Notes: generated from the letters alone by a model not told the origin. Shown: positions 13,972 to 22,480, counted from the stretch's first letter. The stretch: 35,353 bases of DNA from Mucilaginibacter pineti (GCF_900101875.1 NZ_FNAI01000027.1:1-35353), one strand, 5' to 3'. A program made the numbers and translations.

Positions 13972-14975
13972 ATGATTCACACGGATATATGCATTATAGG
14001 TGCAGGCCCGTCGGCCTCTTTGCAGTTTTTGAAGCCGGGCTTTTGAAAATGCGCTGCCATGTGGTGGATGTTTTGCAGCAGGTTGGCGGACAACTGGCCG
14101 AGGTTTACCCATCCAAGCCTATCTATGATATCCCCGGATATCCAGAAATTCAGGCCCGGCAGCTGATTGAACGTTTGATGGAACAAATTGCATCCTTCAG
14201 GCCTGGCTATACACTCGGCGAACGGGTGGAGTCCGTTGAGCGGCAAACCGATGGATCATTAGTTATAGCTACCAACGATGGCACACAAATCGCCTGCAAG
14301 GTGTTGGTTATAGCCGCCGGGCTGGGCTGTTTTGAACCCCGGAAGCCGAACATTGATGATCTTTCCAAATATGAAGGCCATGGCGTATCGTATATGATAA
14401 AAGATCATAACGTGTTTGAAAACAAAAAGGTTGTGCTTGCGGGTGGCGGTGATGCTGCGCTTGACTGGGCTATCCTATTGGCTGACATAGCGCAAAAAAT
14501 AACGCTGGTGCACCGGGGAAACACTTTCAGAGGTTCACCCGATTCTGCCCAAAAAGTAGTTGACCTTGCAAAACAAGGCAAGATGGACCTGATCCTGGAA
14601 TCAAATTTGATCGCTGTCAATGGACAAGAGTCGTTAGAATCAGTGCTGTTGGAAGGGCGTGATAAATCCATTACCGAGCTGCAGGCGGACTATCTTATCC
14701 CGCTGTTTGGATTAAGTCCCCACCTGGGGCCTATAACAAACTGGCAACTCAGCATTGACAAGTCCGCAATACCTGTTAACCCGGTAGACTACTCGACCGA
14801 TAGCGAGCGCATATACGCCATTGGCGATATTAATACCTACCCGGGCAAATTAAATTTGATCCTGTGCGGGTTTCATGAGGCTGCACTAATGGCGCAAAGT
14901 GCATTCAAATACGTGTTTCCCGATCAAAAACTGAGTTTCAAGTACACGACGGTCTACGGAAAACCAACAATCTGA
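13972..14975 (+). pseudogene. Ferredoxin-NADP reductase (thioredoxin-reductase-like), frameshifted after codon 12
   Basis: ATG 13972 begins MIHTDICIIGAGP, the N-terminal FAD-binding motif, but that frame soon meets a stop. The frame two bases over carries on exactly where the family would, VGLFAVFEAGLLKMRCHVVDVLQQVGGQL, then YDIPGYP, the NADP site VLAGGGDAALDW and an intact C-terminus. One base is missing in the CCC run at 14007-14009; the span of 1004 bases is one short of 335 codons. An ATG at 13989 would give a 328-residue product lacking the GAGP motif, so FAD binding would be impaired. If the indel is a sequencing error, the enzyme is normal and feeds NADPH electrons to the two flanking ferredoxins. 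Confidence 0.8.
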
Positions 14976-14978
14976 GCA

Positions 14979-15293
14979 ATGATTAATATAACGATTCAAA
15001 ATATTGAGGAGGAGACGGCAGTACTCGACGTCCAGCAATTTGAAGGACACAGTCTGATGGAAGCTTTAAAAAGCAGCGGTTATGATTTATTGGCTGCCTG
15101 CGGCGGGATGGCCCTTTGCGCCAGTTGTAGGATAGAGATAGAAAAAGGCATTGGAGCACTTGCAGAACCATTCGGTCAGGAACTGGATACCCTGGACGTT
15201 TTACCCGATGCTGCCATAAGCAGCCGCCTCTCCTGCCAGCTCAAAGTAAACCAAGAAATGGACGGGATGCATATCCGTATCCCCAAATCTTAA
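14979..15293 (+). CDS. 2Fe-2S ferredoxin (second of two)
   Basis: This 104-residue protein carries ACGGMALCASC (C-x5-C-x2-C) and a fourth Cys in SRLSCQ. It shares the fold and motif spacing of the ferredoxin at 13342, but the rest differs, so the pair is old or separately acquired. It lies 3 bases after the reductase gene, which supports it as that enzyme's partner. It probably has a distinct electron acceptor, such as the globin or the monooxygenase system. Confidence 0.88.
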   Translation: MINITIQNIEEETAVLDVQQFEGHSLMEALKSSGYDLLAACGGMALCASCRIEIEKGIGALAEPFGQELDTLDVLPDAAISSRLSCQLKVNQEMDGMHIRIPKS

Positions 15294-15303
15294 GCGCTGA
15301 CAA

Positions 15304-16842
15304 ATGGTAGAAGCCCAAGTAATTGTAATCGGTGCCGGTCCGACCGGACTAATGGCAGCCTGTCAACTCGCCCGTTTCGGTATTAAGGTGATCGTTATCG
15401 ACAAAAAAAGCGGGATCAACCTGCAGTCCCGCGCCTTGCTGGTGACCGCGAGGAGTTTGGAGGTTTACCAGCAGATGGGCCTTTCAGGGCAGGTCATCAA
15501 TGGAGGTAGCCCAGTCGGCCATATTTCGGTATTCTTCAATAACCAAGAAAAAATAAAGCTAAAAACTAATCTATACCAGGATGATGTTTCAGCTTTCCCA
15601 TGCTTCCATATTTTTGAGCAATCGAGGAATGAGGAATTGCTGCTGGCCCACTTTGAAGCGCTGGGCGGGCGTGTCATGTGGGATACAGAGATGCAAGACC
15701 TCGTGCAGGGTGCTACGACCGTCACCGTTTGTGCAAAACAACTCACGCGTGATATTGAATTAGTGATAATCGGCCGGTACCTGATCGGTTGTGACGGTGC
15801 ACGAAGCTGCGCCAGGCATTTATTAAAATTAGCGTTCTCCGGAGGCACCTATGAAAAAATGTTTTATGTTATCGACGCCAAAATTAATACCAGTATGCCG
15901 GCTGAAACGGTTATCGCCGCGCCTGGTAAATCTGATTTTGTGGCGTTTTTTCCGATGAGGGGCAGCAATATCTACCGGATCTTAGGATCGATAAACCATA
16001 AGCTTTCCGGCGGTGATTGCTACGATGAGCAAGAACTACGAAAATGGGTCTGCCGAAACTCACCTTTTCCGATAGAATTGGGCGAAATTAACTGGTCATC
16101 TGTTTATCAACTGCATCACCGGTCAGTAAAGTCGTTTCGGGTCGATAAATGTTTTTTAGCCGGAGATGCGGCCCATATTCATAGTCCGGCGGGTGGACAG
16201 GGTATGAATGCCGGCCTTCAGGACGCTTACAATTTATCGTGGAAACTCGCTGCTGTACTTAATGGATATACAGGGCCGGGTATCCTAGAGTCCTATAACC
16301 ACGAGCGGTTGCCATTCGCGCGGTGGCTGATCAAGTTTACTGATCGCTTGTTTAATCTAATGATGAGCAGTCAGCCGGTTATCGCTTTTTTCAGAAGCCA
16401 TATTCTTCCGTTCATAATCACAAAATTAGCTGGTGGGCGATATCGGGAAAAAGGATTCTACAAATCACTTTCACAAATTTGGCTCCATTACAGGAAAAGC
16501 GCGCTTTCAGAATCTTATACAACACAGCCTCTTACATTCCGGGCCGGTGACAGATGTCCTTATGTTTCTTATACCTATCAGGAAAGGCCCATAGATTTAT
16601 ATAGCCTCCTGACTTCGGCGAATTTTCACCTGGTTATTATCAGTGACGAACAAGAATTTCCTGCTATTCCTGAAAGACTCAAGCCATTATTAAAAATAGT
16701 CAACGTTCCTCTCTGTCAGGATTGGCATCGGTTGGGTGTCAAAAAGAAACTATACCTGCTGATCAGGCCGGATAACTATATCGCAATGCTAAGCGACATT
16801 TTCGACCCGGAAGTTTTGAAACGCTATTTCGATAAATTCTGA
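15304..16842 (+). CDS. FAD-dependent class A monooxygenase
   Basis: A 512-residue flavoprotein hydroxylase of the PHBH/phenol-hydroxylase type. The N-terminal Rossmann motif VIGAGPTGL (8-16), the DG motif LIGCDGARS, and the GD motif CFLAGDAAHIHSPAGGQGMNAGLQDAYNL are all visible. It would use NAD(P)H and O2 to hydroxylate an aromatic or similar ring. Class A enzymes need no ferredoxin, so its presence beside two ferredoxins is unusual. The substrate cannot be told from sequence; antibiotic-modifying and nitroaromatic-processing relatives exist. It closes the globin operon, 10 bases after the ferredoxin gene. Confidence 0.85.
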   Translation: MVEAQVIVIGAGPTGLMAACQLARFGIKVIVIDKKSGINLQSRALLVTARSLEVYQQMGLSGQVINGGSPVGHISVFFNNQEKIKLKTNLYQDDVSAFPCFHIFEQSRNEELLLAHFEALGGRVMWDTEMQDLVQGATTVTVCAKQLTRDIELVIIGRYLIGCDGARSCARHLLKLAFSGGTYEKMFYVIDAKINTSMPAETVIAAPGKSDFVAFFPMRGSNIYRILGSINHKLSGGDCYDEQELRKWVCRNSPFPIELGEINWSSVYQLHHRSVKSFRVDKCFLAGDAAHIHSPAGGQGMNAGLQDAYNLSWKLAAVLNGYTGPGILESYNHERLPFARWLIKFTDRLFNLMMSSQPVIAFFRSHILPFIITKLAGGRYREKGFYKSLSQIWLHYRKSALSESYTTQPLTFRAGDRCPYVSYTYQERPIDLYSLLTSANFHLVIISDEQEFPAIPERLKPLLKIVNVPLCQDWHRLGVKKKLYLLIRPDNYIAMLSDIFDPEVLKRYFDKF

Positions 16843-16890
16843 ATGATGGGCTCGATATGTATCCACCGCACGAATGGCATTATAAATATT

Positions 16891-16917
16891 ATTGATGACA
16901 TCATCAATTCAATTGAT
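16891..16917. promoter_or_regulatory. Nested palindromes before the LysR-like gene
   Basis: ATTGATGA-CA-TCATCAAT (16891-16908) is a perfect 8-bp inverted repeat, and ATCAAT-TCA-ATTGAT (16903-16917) overlaps it. The run continues with TTGATTTGATTGATT. The tract ends 65 bases before the ATG at 16982, a usual place for LysR-type binding sites, but the effector domain of the downstream protein is absent. Confidence 0.35.
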
Positions 16918-16981
16918 TTGATTGATTTAGTAAAATCAGGCAGATTTGATATCAATGTAAATCTAGAGCGCCGCATCAATT

Positions 16982-17287
16982 ATGAGCATAAAACAATACG
17001 AATATTTAGTTGCCTTGGCTGAAACAGGTAGTTTTCTTAAGGCTGCAAAAAGATGTTGTACTGGTCAGCCAACCTTGAGCATTCAAATAAAAAAGCTGGA
17101 GCAAACATTAGGCGTAATAATTTTTGACCGGTCCAGGCAACCTGTAAAATTAACGGAAATTGGGCAGCCAGTCCTTGAACAAATCCGCGTGGTACTGGAG
17201 CATGTCAACGTGCTCAAAAGCATAGCGAACCGAAGGACACCACCATATGAAAGAAATAATTCCTTGGAAGAAAAGTCGATAATCTGA
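16982..17287 (+). CDS. LysR-type (OxyR-like) DNA-binding domain without effector domain
   Basis: Only 101 residues are present: a LysR winged-helix domain (YEYLVALAETGSFLKAAKRC, QPTLSIQIKKLEQTLGVIIFDRSRQPVKLTEIG), the linker helix up to about residue 82, and a short unrelated tail. LysR proteins normally have about 300 residues with a periplasmic-binding-like effector domain. The helix-turn-helix resembles OxyR (FDRS-x-QPV). It is either a decayed oxyR or a stand-alone DNA-binding protein that could compete with full-length OxyR. No effector-domain remnant is seen before the next gene. Confidence 0.7.
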   Translation: MSIKQYEYLVALAETGSFLKAAKRCCTGQPTLSIQIKKLEQTLGVIIFDRSRQPVKLTEIGQPVLEQIRVVLEHVNVLKSIANRRTPPYERNNSLEEKSII

Positions 17288-17316
17288 TACCCGCGCATAT
17301 TAATTAATTGCAAGCC

Positions 17317-17631
17317 ATGGAAAGTGAACCAGTTTTTTTAGCCGTCAAAAAACAATGCAGAATCAGCGGCGTATTTCTTTCCCCCAAGAAAGAGATCATA
17401 GCGCGATATCTTTCTACGCATGAAAATTACATTAATGCGGAAGAAATATGGAACAGAATCAGGGCGGATCGCGAACGCTGCAGTATTACAACAGTTTACC
17501 AAGCACTCAGGTGGTTCGAAATGCACAAAATTGTTAACATGGTTAATGACCGTAGCCAGAAGAAAAGGTACGTTTTAAGCGATGAGATCATGTTGTCATC
17601 CCGAGAATTCGCATATGTATGTAGGAAATGA
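17317..17631 (+). CDS. Fur-family DNA-binding domain without metal-binding C-terminus
   Basis: The 104-residue protein resembles the N-terminal half of Fur/PerR: LSPKKEIIARYLSTHENYINAEEIWNRIRADRERCSITTVYQALRWFEMHKIV, with the helix-turn-helix and the ITTVYQAL recognition helix. The C-terminal dimerisation and metal-binding domain (His/Asp/Cys-rich) is absent, and the tail YVLSDEIMLSSREFAYVCRK bears no CxxC. The ATG at 17317 is preferred over the TTG at 17308. Truncated PerR/Fur next to a truncated OxyR-like protein suggests a pair of shortened peroxide/metal regulators, or joint decay. Confidence 0.65.
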   Translation: MESEPVFLAVKKQCRISGVFLSPKKEIIARYLSTHENYINAEEIWNRIRADRERCSITTVYQALRWFEMHKIVNMVNDRSQKKRYVLSDEIMLSSREFAYVCRK

Positions 17632-17768
17632 CACGTTGACTTTAAGTTCGTTCTATTGGGAAAAACTTAAAGATTGGAGAGGGAATATTTTATTAAATAA
17701 CTCGTGCCAGTACGTATCTAAACCTTGAAAATCTAAGGGTTTACCATATGTAATACGTTGCAATAATA

Positions 17769-17776
17769 TAACTTTG
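17769..17776 (+). promoter_or_regulatory. -7 element (TAACTTTG) of the NYN gene
   Basis: TAACTTTG matches TAnnTTTG and lies 15 bases before the ATG at 17792. A well-spaced -33 element is not obvious. Confidence 0.45.
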
Positions 17777-17791
17777 GTTAATCAGCATAAT

Positions 17792-18559
17792 ATGGAAAAA
17801 ATTGAAAGAATGGCCATTCTGGTCGATGGCGACAATGCGCAGGCTAAATTGTTGAAAGATATACTTGACGAAGTTGCGAAATATGGAAAAGTAACCATTC
17901 GACGTATTTACGGTGATTGGACGACTACTCATATGAATAGTTGGAAGGCGCTATTGAACGATTTATCATTTACACCGATGCAAAAGTTCAGTTACACGAA
18001 TGGAAAAAACTCTACCGATGGCGCATTGATCATTGATGCGATGGATATTCTGCACGCGGGATTGATTGATGGCTTTTGCATTGTGTCAAGTGATAGTGAC
18101 TATACGGGGCTTGCCAAAAGAATTCGGGAAGAAGGAGTATTTGTAATGGGTATCGGCGTTAATACAACACCATCAGCCTTTGTAAACTCATGTGAAGTAT
18201 TTACCTACATAGAAAATATAGTTCAGGAACCCATTATTGAGAAAAGGATAATTGAATCCTCCGAAAAAGCGGGAACCAAAAAATCTAAAGCGAAAAGTAA
18301 AGATGAAAGTTCGTCAGCTAAGTTTCCGAAAGTACCGGTTGAGAAAATTGATAAGGCTTACTTTATGTCAACTCCAGAAGATACAGGAATTTACGTTTCA
18401 CAGTTAGGCTTAAACCTTCGAAAAACTGACCCGAGCTTCGATTCTCGGGCATATGGGTTTCAAGCACTGTCTTACTTGCTAAAAGGCATCCGAGACTATG
18501 AGGTTTATAAAAACGACCAAAATTCACATCTAATGGTAAAACGAAAGGATAATAAGTAA
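17792..18559 (+). CDS. NYN-domain (PIN-like) nuclease with OST-HTH/LOTUS domain
   Basis: A 255-residue protein in two parts. The N-terminal NYN domain (LabA/DUF88, PIN-like fold) has the acidic motifs ILVDGDNA, STDGALIIDAMDIL and FCIVSSDSDYTGLAKRIREEG, expected to bind Mg2+ and cleave RNA. A lysine/serine-rich linker leads to a C-terminal OST-HTH/LOTUS domain (about 195-255, TPEDTGIYVSQLGLNLRK...FQALSYLLKGI), an RNA-binding fold. The ATG at 17792 follows the promoter and is chosen over the TTG six codons upstream. Such proteins are thought to act in RNA turnover. It borders the defence island but may be independent of it. Confidence 0.85.
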   Translation: MEKIERMAILVDGDNAQAKLLKDILDEVAKYGKVTIRRIYGDWTTTHMNSWKALLNDLSFTPMQKFSYTNGKNSTDGALIIDAMDILHAGLIDGFCIVSSDSDYTGLAKRIREEGVFVMGIGVNTTPSAFVNSCEVFTYIENIVQEPIIEKRIIESSEKAGTKKSKAKSKDESSSAKFPKVPVEKIDKAYFMSTPEDTGIYVSQLGLNLRKTDPSFDSRAYGFQALSYLLKGIRDYEVYKNDQNSHLMVKRKDNK

Positions 18560-18898
18560 ACTCAAAAAGAACTGCATGCAATTCGTTTCCGTAAAGCAAA
18601 AGTTATAGGCCTGCCAACGATACTTTCGCAAATAATTGTAACAGACTTGATGAAAACCAGATAATAAATAGTTATCTATTGTTGGCTGTTAATATCATCA
18701 TGCATCGTGGGACTACGAATTATCGCTCATTTGTCTTATTAAAATTCTTAGAAGAAGATTTTTACCGAATAAAAAAATGCAGGAGATTAAGCGGCCAAGT
18801 CGGCTCCGAATATTTAGTTTGCCCGCTTATATAAGCGAATATTTAAATAGCCTTTTCGAAATAAGTACATATCTTTAACATAAATCTTATCGCAAAAT
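18560..18898. other. Intergenic region before the SEFIR-RecQ pair
   Basis: This 339-base gap is AT-rich and holds no recognisable gene. The only signal I can support is TATCTTTA at 18870-18877, one base from TAnnTTTG, which would give a leader of about 20 nt for the SEFIR gene. Confidence 0.4.
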
Positions 18899-20239
18899 AT
18901 GGCCTCCGAAAATAAAACCAAAGTTTTTATTTCCTACTCATGGGATAATGAGGATCATAAAAAATGGGTGATAACGCTTGCCGACCTGATTGATGCTAAC
19001 GGTGGTGCCGCCATTGTTGACCGTAATAATTTACCATTCGGCGGCCACATTAAATCCTTTATGCTCAGTAGTATCATGAACTCTGATATTGTCCTGATGA
19101 TCCTGACCCCGAATTATAAACGTAAGGCCGATGCCTATGAGGGCGGCGCGGGTTATGAGTACCTCATCATCAACGACGATCTATTTAAGATCATCACAAA
19201 AAATGAAAAATATATACCGATCATAAGGCAGGGGGACCTGCACAGTAGCGCCACAAATTTCTTGCAGGGTTTTAACTGTCTTGACCTCCGGGATGGCAAG
19301 GATTATGAGGAAAACCTCGAAAAGCTGATCAAGCAGATACTCAAACCAGCCACCGTGCCCATTACAAATCCTACGCCTAAAATCCAACTGATGGAAAATA
19401 AATACAAAGATGTAAGCCTGGTTTCGCCGGAGATCATCAACAAATCGCTTGAATATTTTAAACAATTATTCATTACGGATGATCTGCCGGAGGATAAGGA
19501 AAGGCTATCAAAAATCGTCAGGGAATGGGAAACGGAAATAGCCCGGTATAATACCTCTTTCGTAGAGCTGTTCAGCCCGTCCGTGATGCTGAAATATGAG
19601 GATTACATTGAAGATTTTAAGTACAAGAAATTTGCTAAGGATCTATGGACGGTTGGCGCAGCGTTAAAAACCCGCGATCCTGACCTGGCTAAATATAAAA
19701 TGCACTACCGGGATTCGGATGCGGAAGAAATATATACTACGGTGGACGGTATCATCAAGGCGGCGCAACATTACGCAGAAACCGAACGGGAAAGAATTGA
19801 TTACCCGCACCTGGCGTCTATCGCTGACTTGCATATGGATTTTTTGGACGAGGATGGGATGTTTATGAACAGGATCATTGGCTTTGGTATCCGTTCGGAA
19901 ATATTGCATCGTTATTTTCCCGCTTACTTCCCCATCATGACCCAGCCCAATCTTTGGGCGATGTATTTTATATACGAACGGGATAACGAGTTTATTACCG
20001 TGGAGAACAGGACAAGGACAAAGAAGATGCGGGTATCGCATAACTGGCAATATCCCTATGACCGCTTTGCGTACCTGATGAATGTGATCGCCAGCGAACT
20101 TACAAGCTGGTTTGGTGCTTATGGTATTACCTTAAATCCCGAATACAGGTTCGGTTATGTAAATAAGTTTTTATCAAAAATTACCGACTTGCACAAATCT
20201 GATATCCGGTTGTTGCATGAATGGGTAGATAGCGAGTGA
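18899..20239 (+). CDS. SEFIR/TIR-domain protein, probable defence effector
   Basis: The 446-residue protein begins with a SEFIR/TIR-type domain (about 5-150): KVFISYSWDNEDHKKWVITLADLI, DRNNLPFGGHI, IVLMILTPNYKRKAD and EGGAGYEYLI, with Glu87 in the place of the catalytic Glu of NAD-cleaving TIR domains. The remaining 300 residues (about 165-446) form a domain I do not recognise, rich in aromatic residues (NLWAMYFIYERDNEFITVENRTRTKKMRVSHNWQYP in part), which may sense the trigger. Bacterial SEFIR/TIR proteins often deplete NAD in phage defence. The stop overlaps the helicase start (TGATG), so the two are made together. No membrane segment is seen. Confidence 0.8.
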   Translation: MASENKTKVFISYSWDNEDHKKWVITLADLIDANGGAAIVDRNNLPFGGHIKSFMLSSIMNSDIVLMILTPNYKRKADAYEGGAGYEYLIINDDLFKIITKNEKYIPIIRQGDLHSSATNFLQGFNCLDLRDGKDYEENLEKLIKQILKPATVPITNPTPKIQLMENKYKDVSLVSPEIINKSLEYFKQLFITDDLPEDKERLSKIVREWETEIARYNTSFVELFSPSVMLKYEDYIEDFKYKKFAKDLWTVGAALKTRDPDLAKYKMHYRDSDAEEIYTTVDGIIKAAQHYAETERERIDYPHLASIADLHMDFLDEDGMFMNRIIGFGIRSEILHRYFPAYFPIMTQPNLWAMYFIYERDNEFITVENRTRTKKMRVSHNWQYPYDRFAYLMNVIASELTSWFGAYGITLNPEYRFGYVNKFLSKITDLHKSDIRLLHEWVDSE

Positions 20240-21858
20240 TGGATTTACTGTTAGATAAATATAAGAGTCATTTTACGGATATTCCGTCTTTGTACGACTA
20301 TCAATCGGACGTATTGGGCAGGCTGTATAGAAAGCAGAATACGCTGGCCATCATACCGACTGGCGGCGGCAAATCCTTAATATATCAGCTGATCGCGCTG
20401 GACTTAGAGGGAGTTACTTTGGTAATACAGCCCTTAATAGCCCTGATGAACGAACAGGTAGGTGAATTAAATAATGTCAGGAACATTCCCGCGTTGGCGC
20501 TTAATTCCAATCTGAACTTTGAAGACCAACGGGAAATTTTAAGGCATCTGGACGATAATAGCTACAAGTTGATTTACCTTTCCCCCGAGCGGTTGCAAAA
20601 CCCTTTTTTCCGGGCTGCGCTCTTAGCCTCAGGTATCAAAATATCTATGATTGTTGTTGATGAAGCACACTGTATCAGCCAATGGGGTAATAGTTTCCGG
20701 CCGGATTATGGTCAGATCAATTCGTTCCTGGAATTTCTGCGAACCAAAGGGCACCAGCCGACCGTACTTTGCCTGACAGCCACCTTGTCGGAACTGGCCA
20801 GGAATGATATTGCTGCGGAATTTGAGGTTTCGCCGGAGAATATCGTTAAAAAAGATATCATACGAACCAACCTTGACCTGCACTTTAAAGAAGTGGAGCA
20901 CGAGGACGAGAAAGGCGGTGTATTAGCAGATTTCCTTGCAGAATACAAACCCCAAAAAACGATAGTTTATCTTTACAGCCAGCCCAAATGTGAAGCCTAC
21001 GCGGAAGAATTTAGCGGCACTTATCGGGCGGATTACTACCACTCTGGGGTAGAAGCCGAAGAAAAGGAGGATGTCTATTATAATTTTCTGCATAACCATT
21101 TAGATATTTTATTTGCCACGACCGCCTTTGGGATGGGAATCAATATACCTGATATTGATTGTGTCGCCCATTTACAGATACCAAATTCGGTTGAAGAATA
21201 TTACCAACAGGTCGGTCGGGGCTGGCGTAAGAAAACGGAAGCCAAAATTTGCCGTTGCCTGGCAGTATGGAGCGCAACGAATTTTGATCGCCGCATAAAG
21301 GAAGCAAAGGCGCAGAAGTTTACCGCCGACCATTTAAAAAAAGCTTTTCGGGCACTGACCGGCAGTGCAAAGATCAAAACTGTAGGCCAGATCATTACCA
21401 AAAATAAGGACGCCCTATTAAATTCCAAATTACAACTGCAGTTGCTTCGCTATAAACTGGAGAAGCATGGCGTGATCAAAACGGTTGGTGAGTTGAACGG
21501 CTCCCCCTTATCTATTGAATTTCATCAGGACACCCCCTTGTGGGAGCGGATCGTTGCTGCGGCAAGCGGTGGTCCTGATAGTTTTGTATATGTCAGCAAG
21601 GAATTGGGCGTATCACTGGATGAGATCATTACCCATCTTTTTGAGCAGGATTTGATCGGGAATATTAAAAAGCTGCCTGCCATGAAAAAGGATGTGTTTT
21701 TTGAAATGCTAATGCTGGAATTCGACGAGAATATTGCACAGGCGATCATTGATGAAATTAACCAGGAGGTTGACTTTAAAGTAACGCGGTTGGATGAATT
21801 GTGGGAATTGTTCACCTGCAAGGACAAATTGCAGATGCTCGAAAGGTTATTAAAATAA
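20239..21858 (+). CDS. RecQ-like superfamily 2 helicase coupled to the SEFIR protein
   Basis: The 539-residue helicase has the SF2/RecQ motifs: YQSDVL (Q-motif region), TGGGKS at 41-46, PLIALMNEQ, DEAHCISQWG at 141-150, FRPDY, LTAT at 179-182, FGMGINIPD, and motif VI as QQVGRGWR at 323-330. Canonical RecQ has a Gly where Trp329 stands. The RecQ zinc-binding and HRDC regions are not recognisable; about 200 unrelated residues replace them. The ATG at 20239 overlaps the previous stop by one base. In context it is probably the sensor or processing partner of the SEFIR effector, and not the housekeeping RecQ. Confidence 0.85.
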   Translation: MDLLLDKYKSHFTDIPSLYDYQSDVLGRLYRKQNTLAIIPTGGGKSLIYQLIALDLEGVTLVIQPLIALMNEQVGELNNVRNIPALALNSNLNFEDQREILRHLDDNSYKLIYLSPERLQNPFFRAALLASGIKISMIVVDEAHCISQWGNSFRPDYGQINSFLEFLRTKGHQPTVLCLTATLSELARNDIAAEFEVSPENIVKKDIIRTNLDLHFKEVEHEDEKGGVLADFLAEYKPQKTIVYLYSQPKCEAYAEEFSGTYRADYYHSGVEAEEKEDVYYNFLHNHLDILFATTAFGMGINIPDIDCVAHLQIPNSVEEYYQQVGRGWRKKTEAKICRCLAVWSATNFDRRIKEAKAQKFTADHLKKAFRALTGSAKIKTVGQIITKNKDALLNSKLQLQLLRYKLEKHGVIKTVGELNGSPLSIEFHQDTPLWERIVAAASGGPDSFVYVSKELGVSLDEIITHLFEQDLIGNIKKLPAMKKDVFFEMLMLEFDENIAQAIIDEINQEVDFKVTRLDELWELFTCKDKLQMLERLLK

Positions 21859-21918
21859 ACAAAAATAGTAGCTATTACACGCTTGGGAGCCACACGACGA
21901 AGAAACGAAAATAGGTAT

Positions 21919-22480
21919 TCACCGGTGCAACCTAGATAAGATGTGGTTTGATACTTTCGTGTATTCCCTCTGAGAAAAACTCTCGGTAAGCTTATTGCGG
22001 CATAGCGGACAGACTAGGAAACAATAAGAAAAAAATTGACCTGAAATCGCCCCCTTATAATACTAACCTTTCTTTTGGTATTAATGACATTCTACACTTC
22101 ATAGAAAAGTGTTTCCAGTATTAGCGGCTCGTGTAATCCTTTTATCATCACTGTTTCCCCATATCCGTGCTGACACATTGATCTTTCTGAGGAGGACCAG
22201 CATTTCGTATGCATACTGGATATTATGTGAACATGTGCCATTTGATGAATAGAATGTTGTTTTCTTCCCTGGCCTTACTTTTTCTCAGTTCGGACACTAG
22301 CTTCCTCCATTCTGGCCGGTTAAAGTCTTTTGCAGAGAAATCCTCGCGGTAGATCCCCTTAACATTAATAGTGTTTGTTTCACATTATTTCAGCAACCGG
22401 TTTTATTGTTCGGGCAATGAGTAGCCCCTTCTTTTTTATTCATCAGTGCTTACACGGACGTATAAATAAGCTAATTTCAT
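21919..22480 (-). pseudogene. Decayed serine site-specific recombinase
   Basis: On the minus strand, ATG 22480 starts MKLAYLYVRVSTDE, the resolvase N-terminus with the catalytic Ser11, followed by in-frame TAA stops at codons 15, 26 and 32. Reading on, the same frame gives IYREDFSAKDFNRPEWRKL and NNILFIKW, typical of large serine recombinases of Bacteroidota elements. After a frameshift comes NIQYAYEMLVLLRKINVSA. Further down, LVCPLCRNKLTESFSQREYTKV matches the zinc-ribbon end of the family. The middle recombinase domain (some 200 residues) is deleted. It marks an old integration event between the SEFIR-RecQ pair and the hsd operon. The far end is approximate. Confidence 0.82.
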
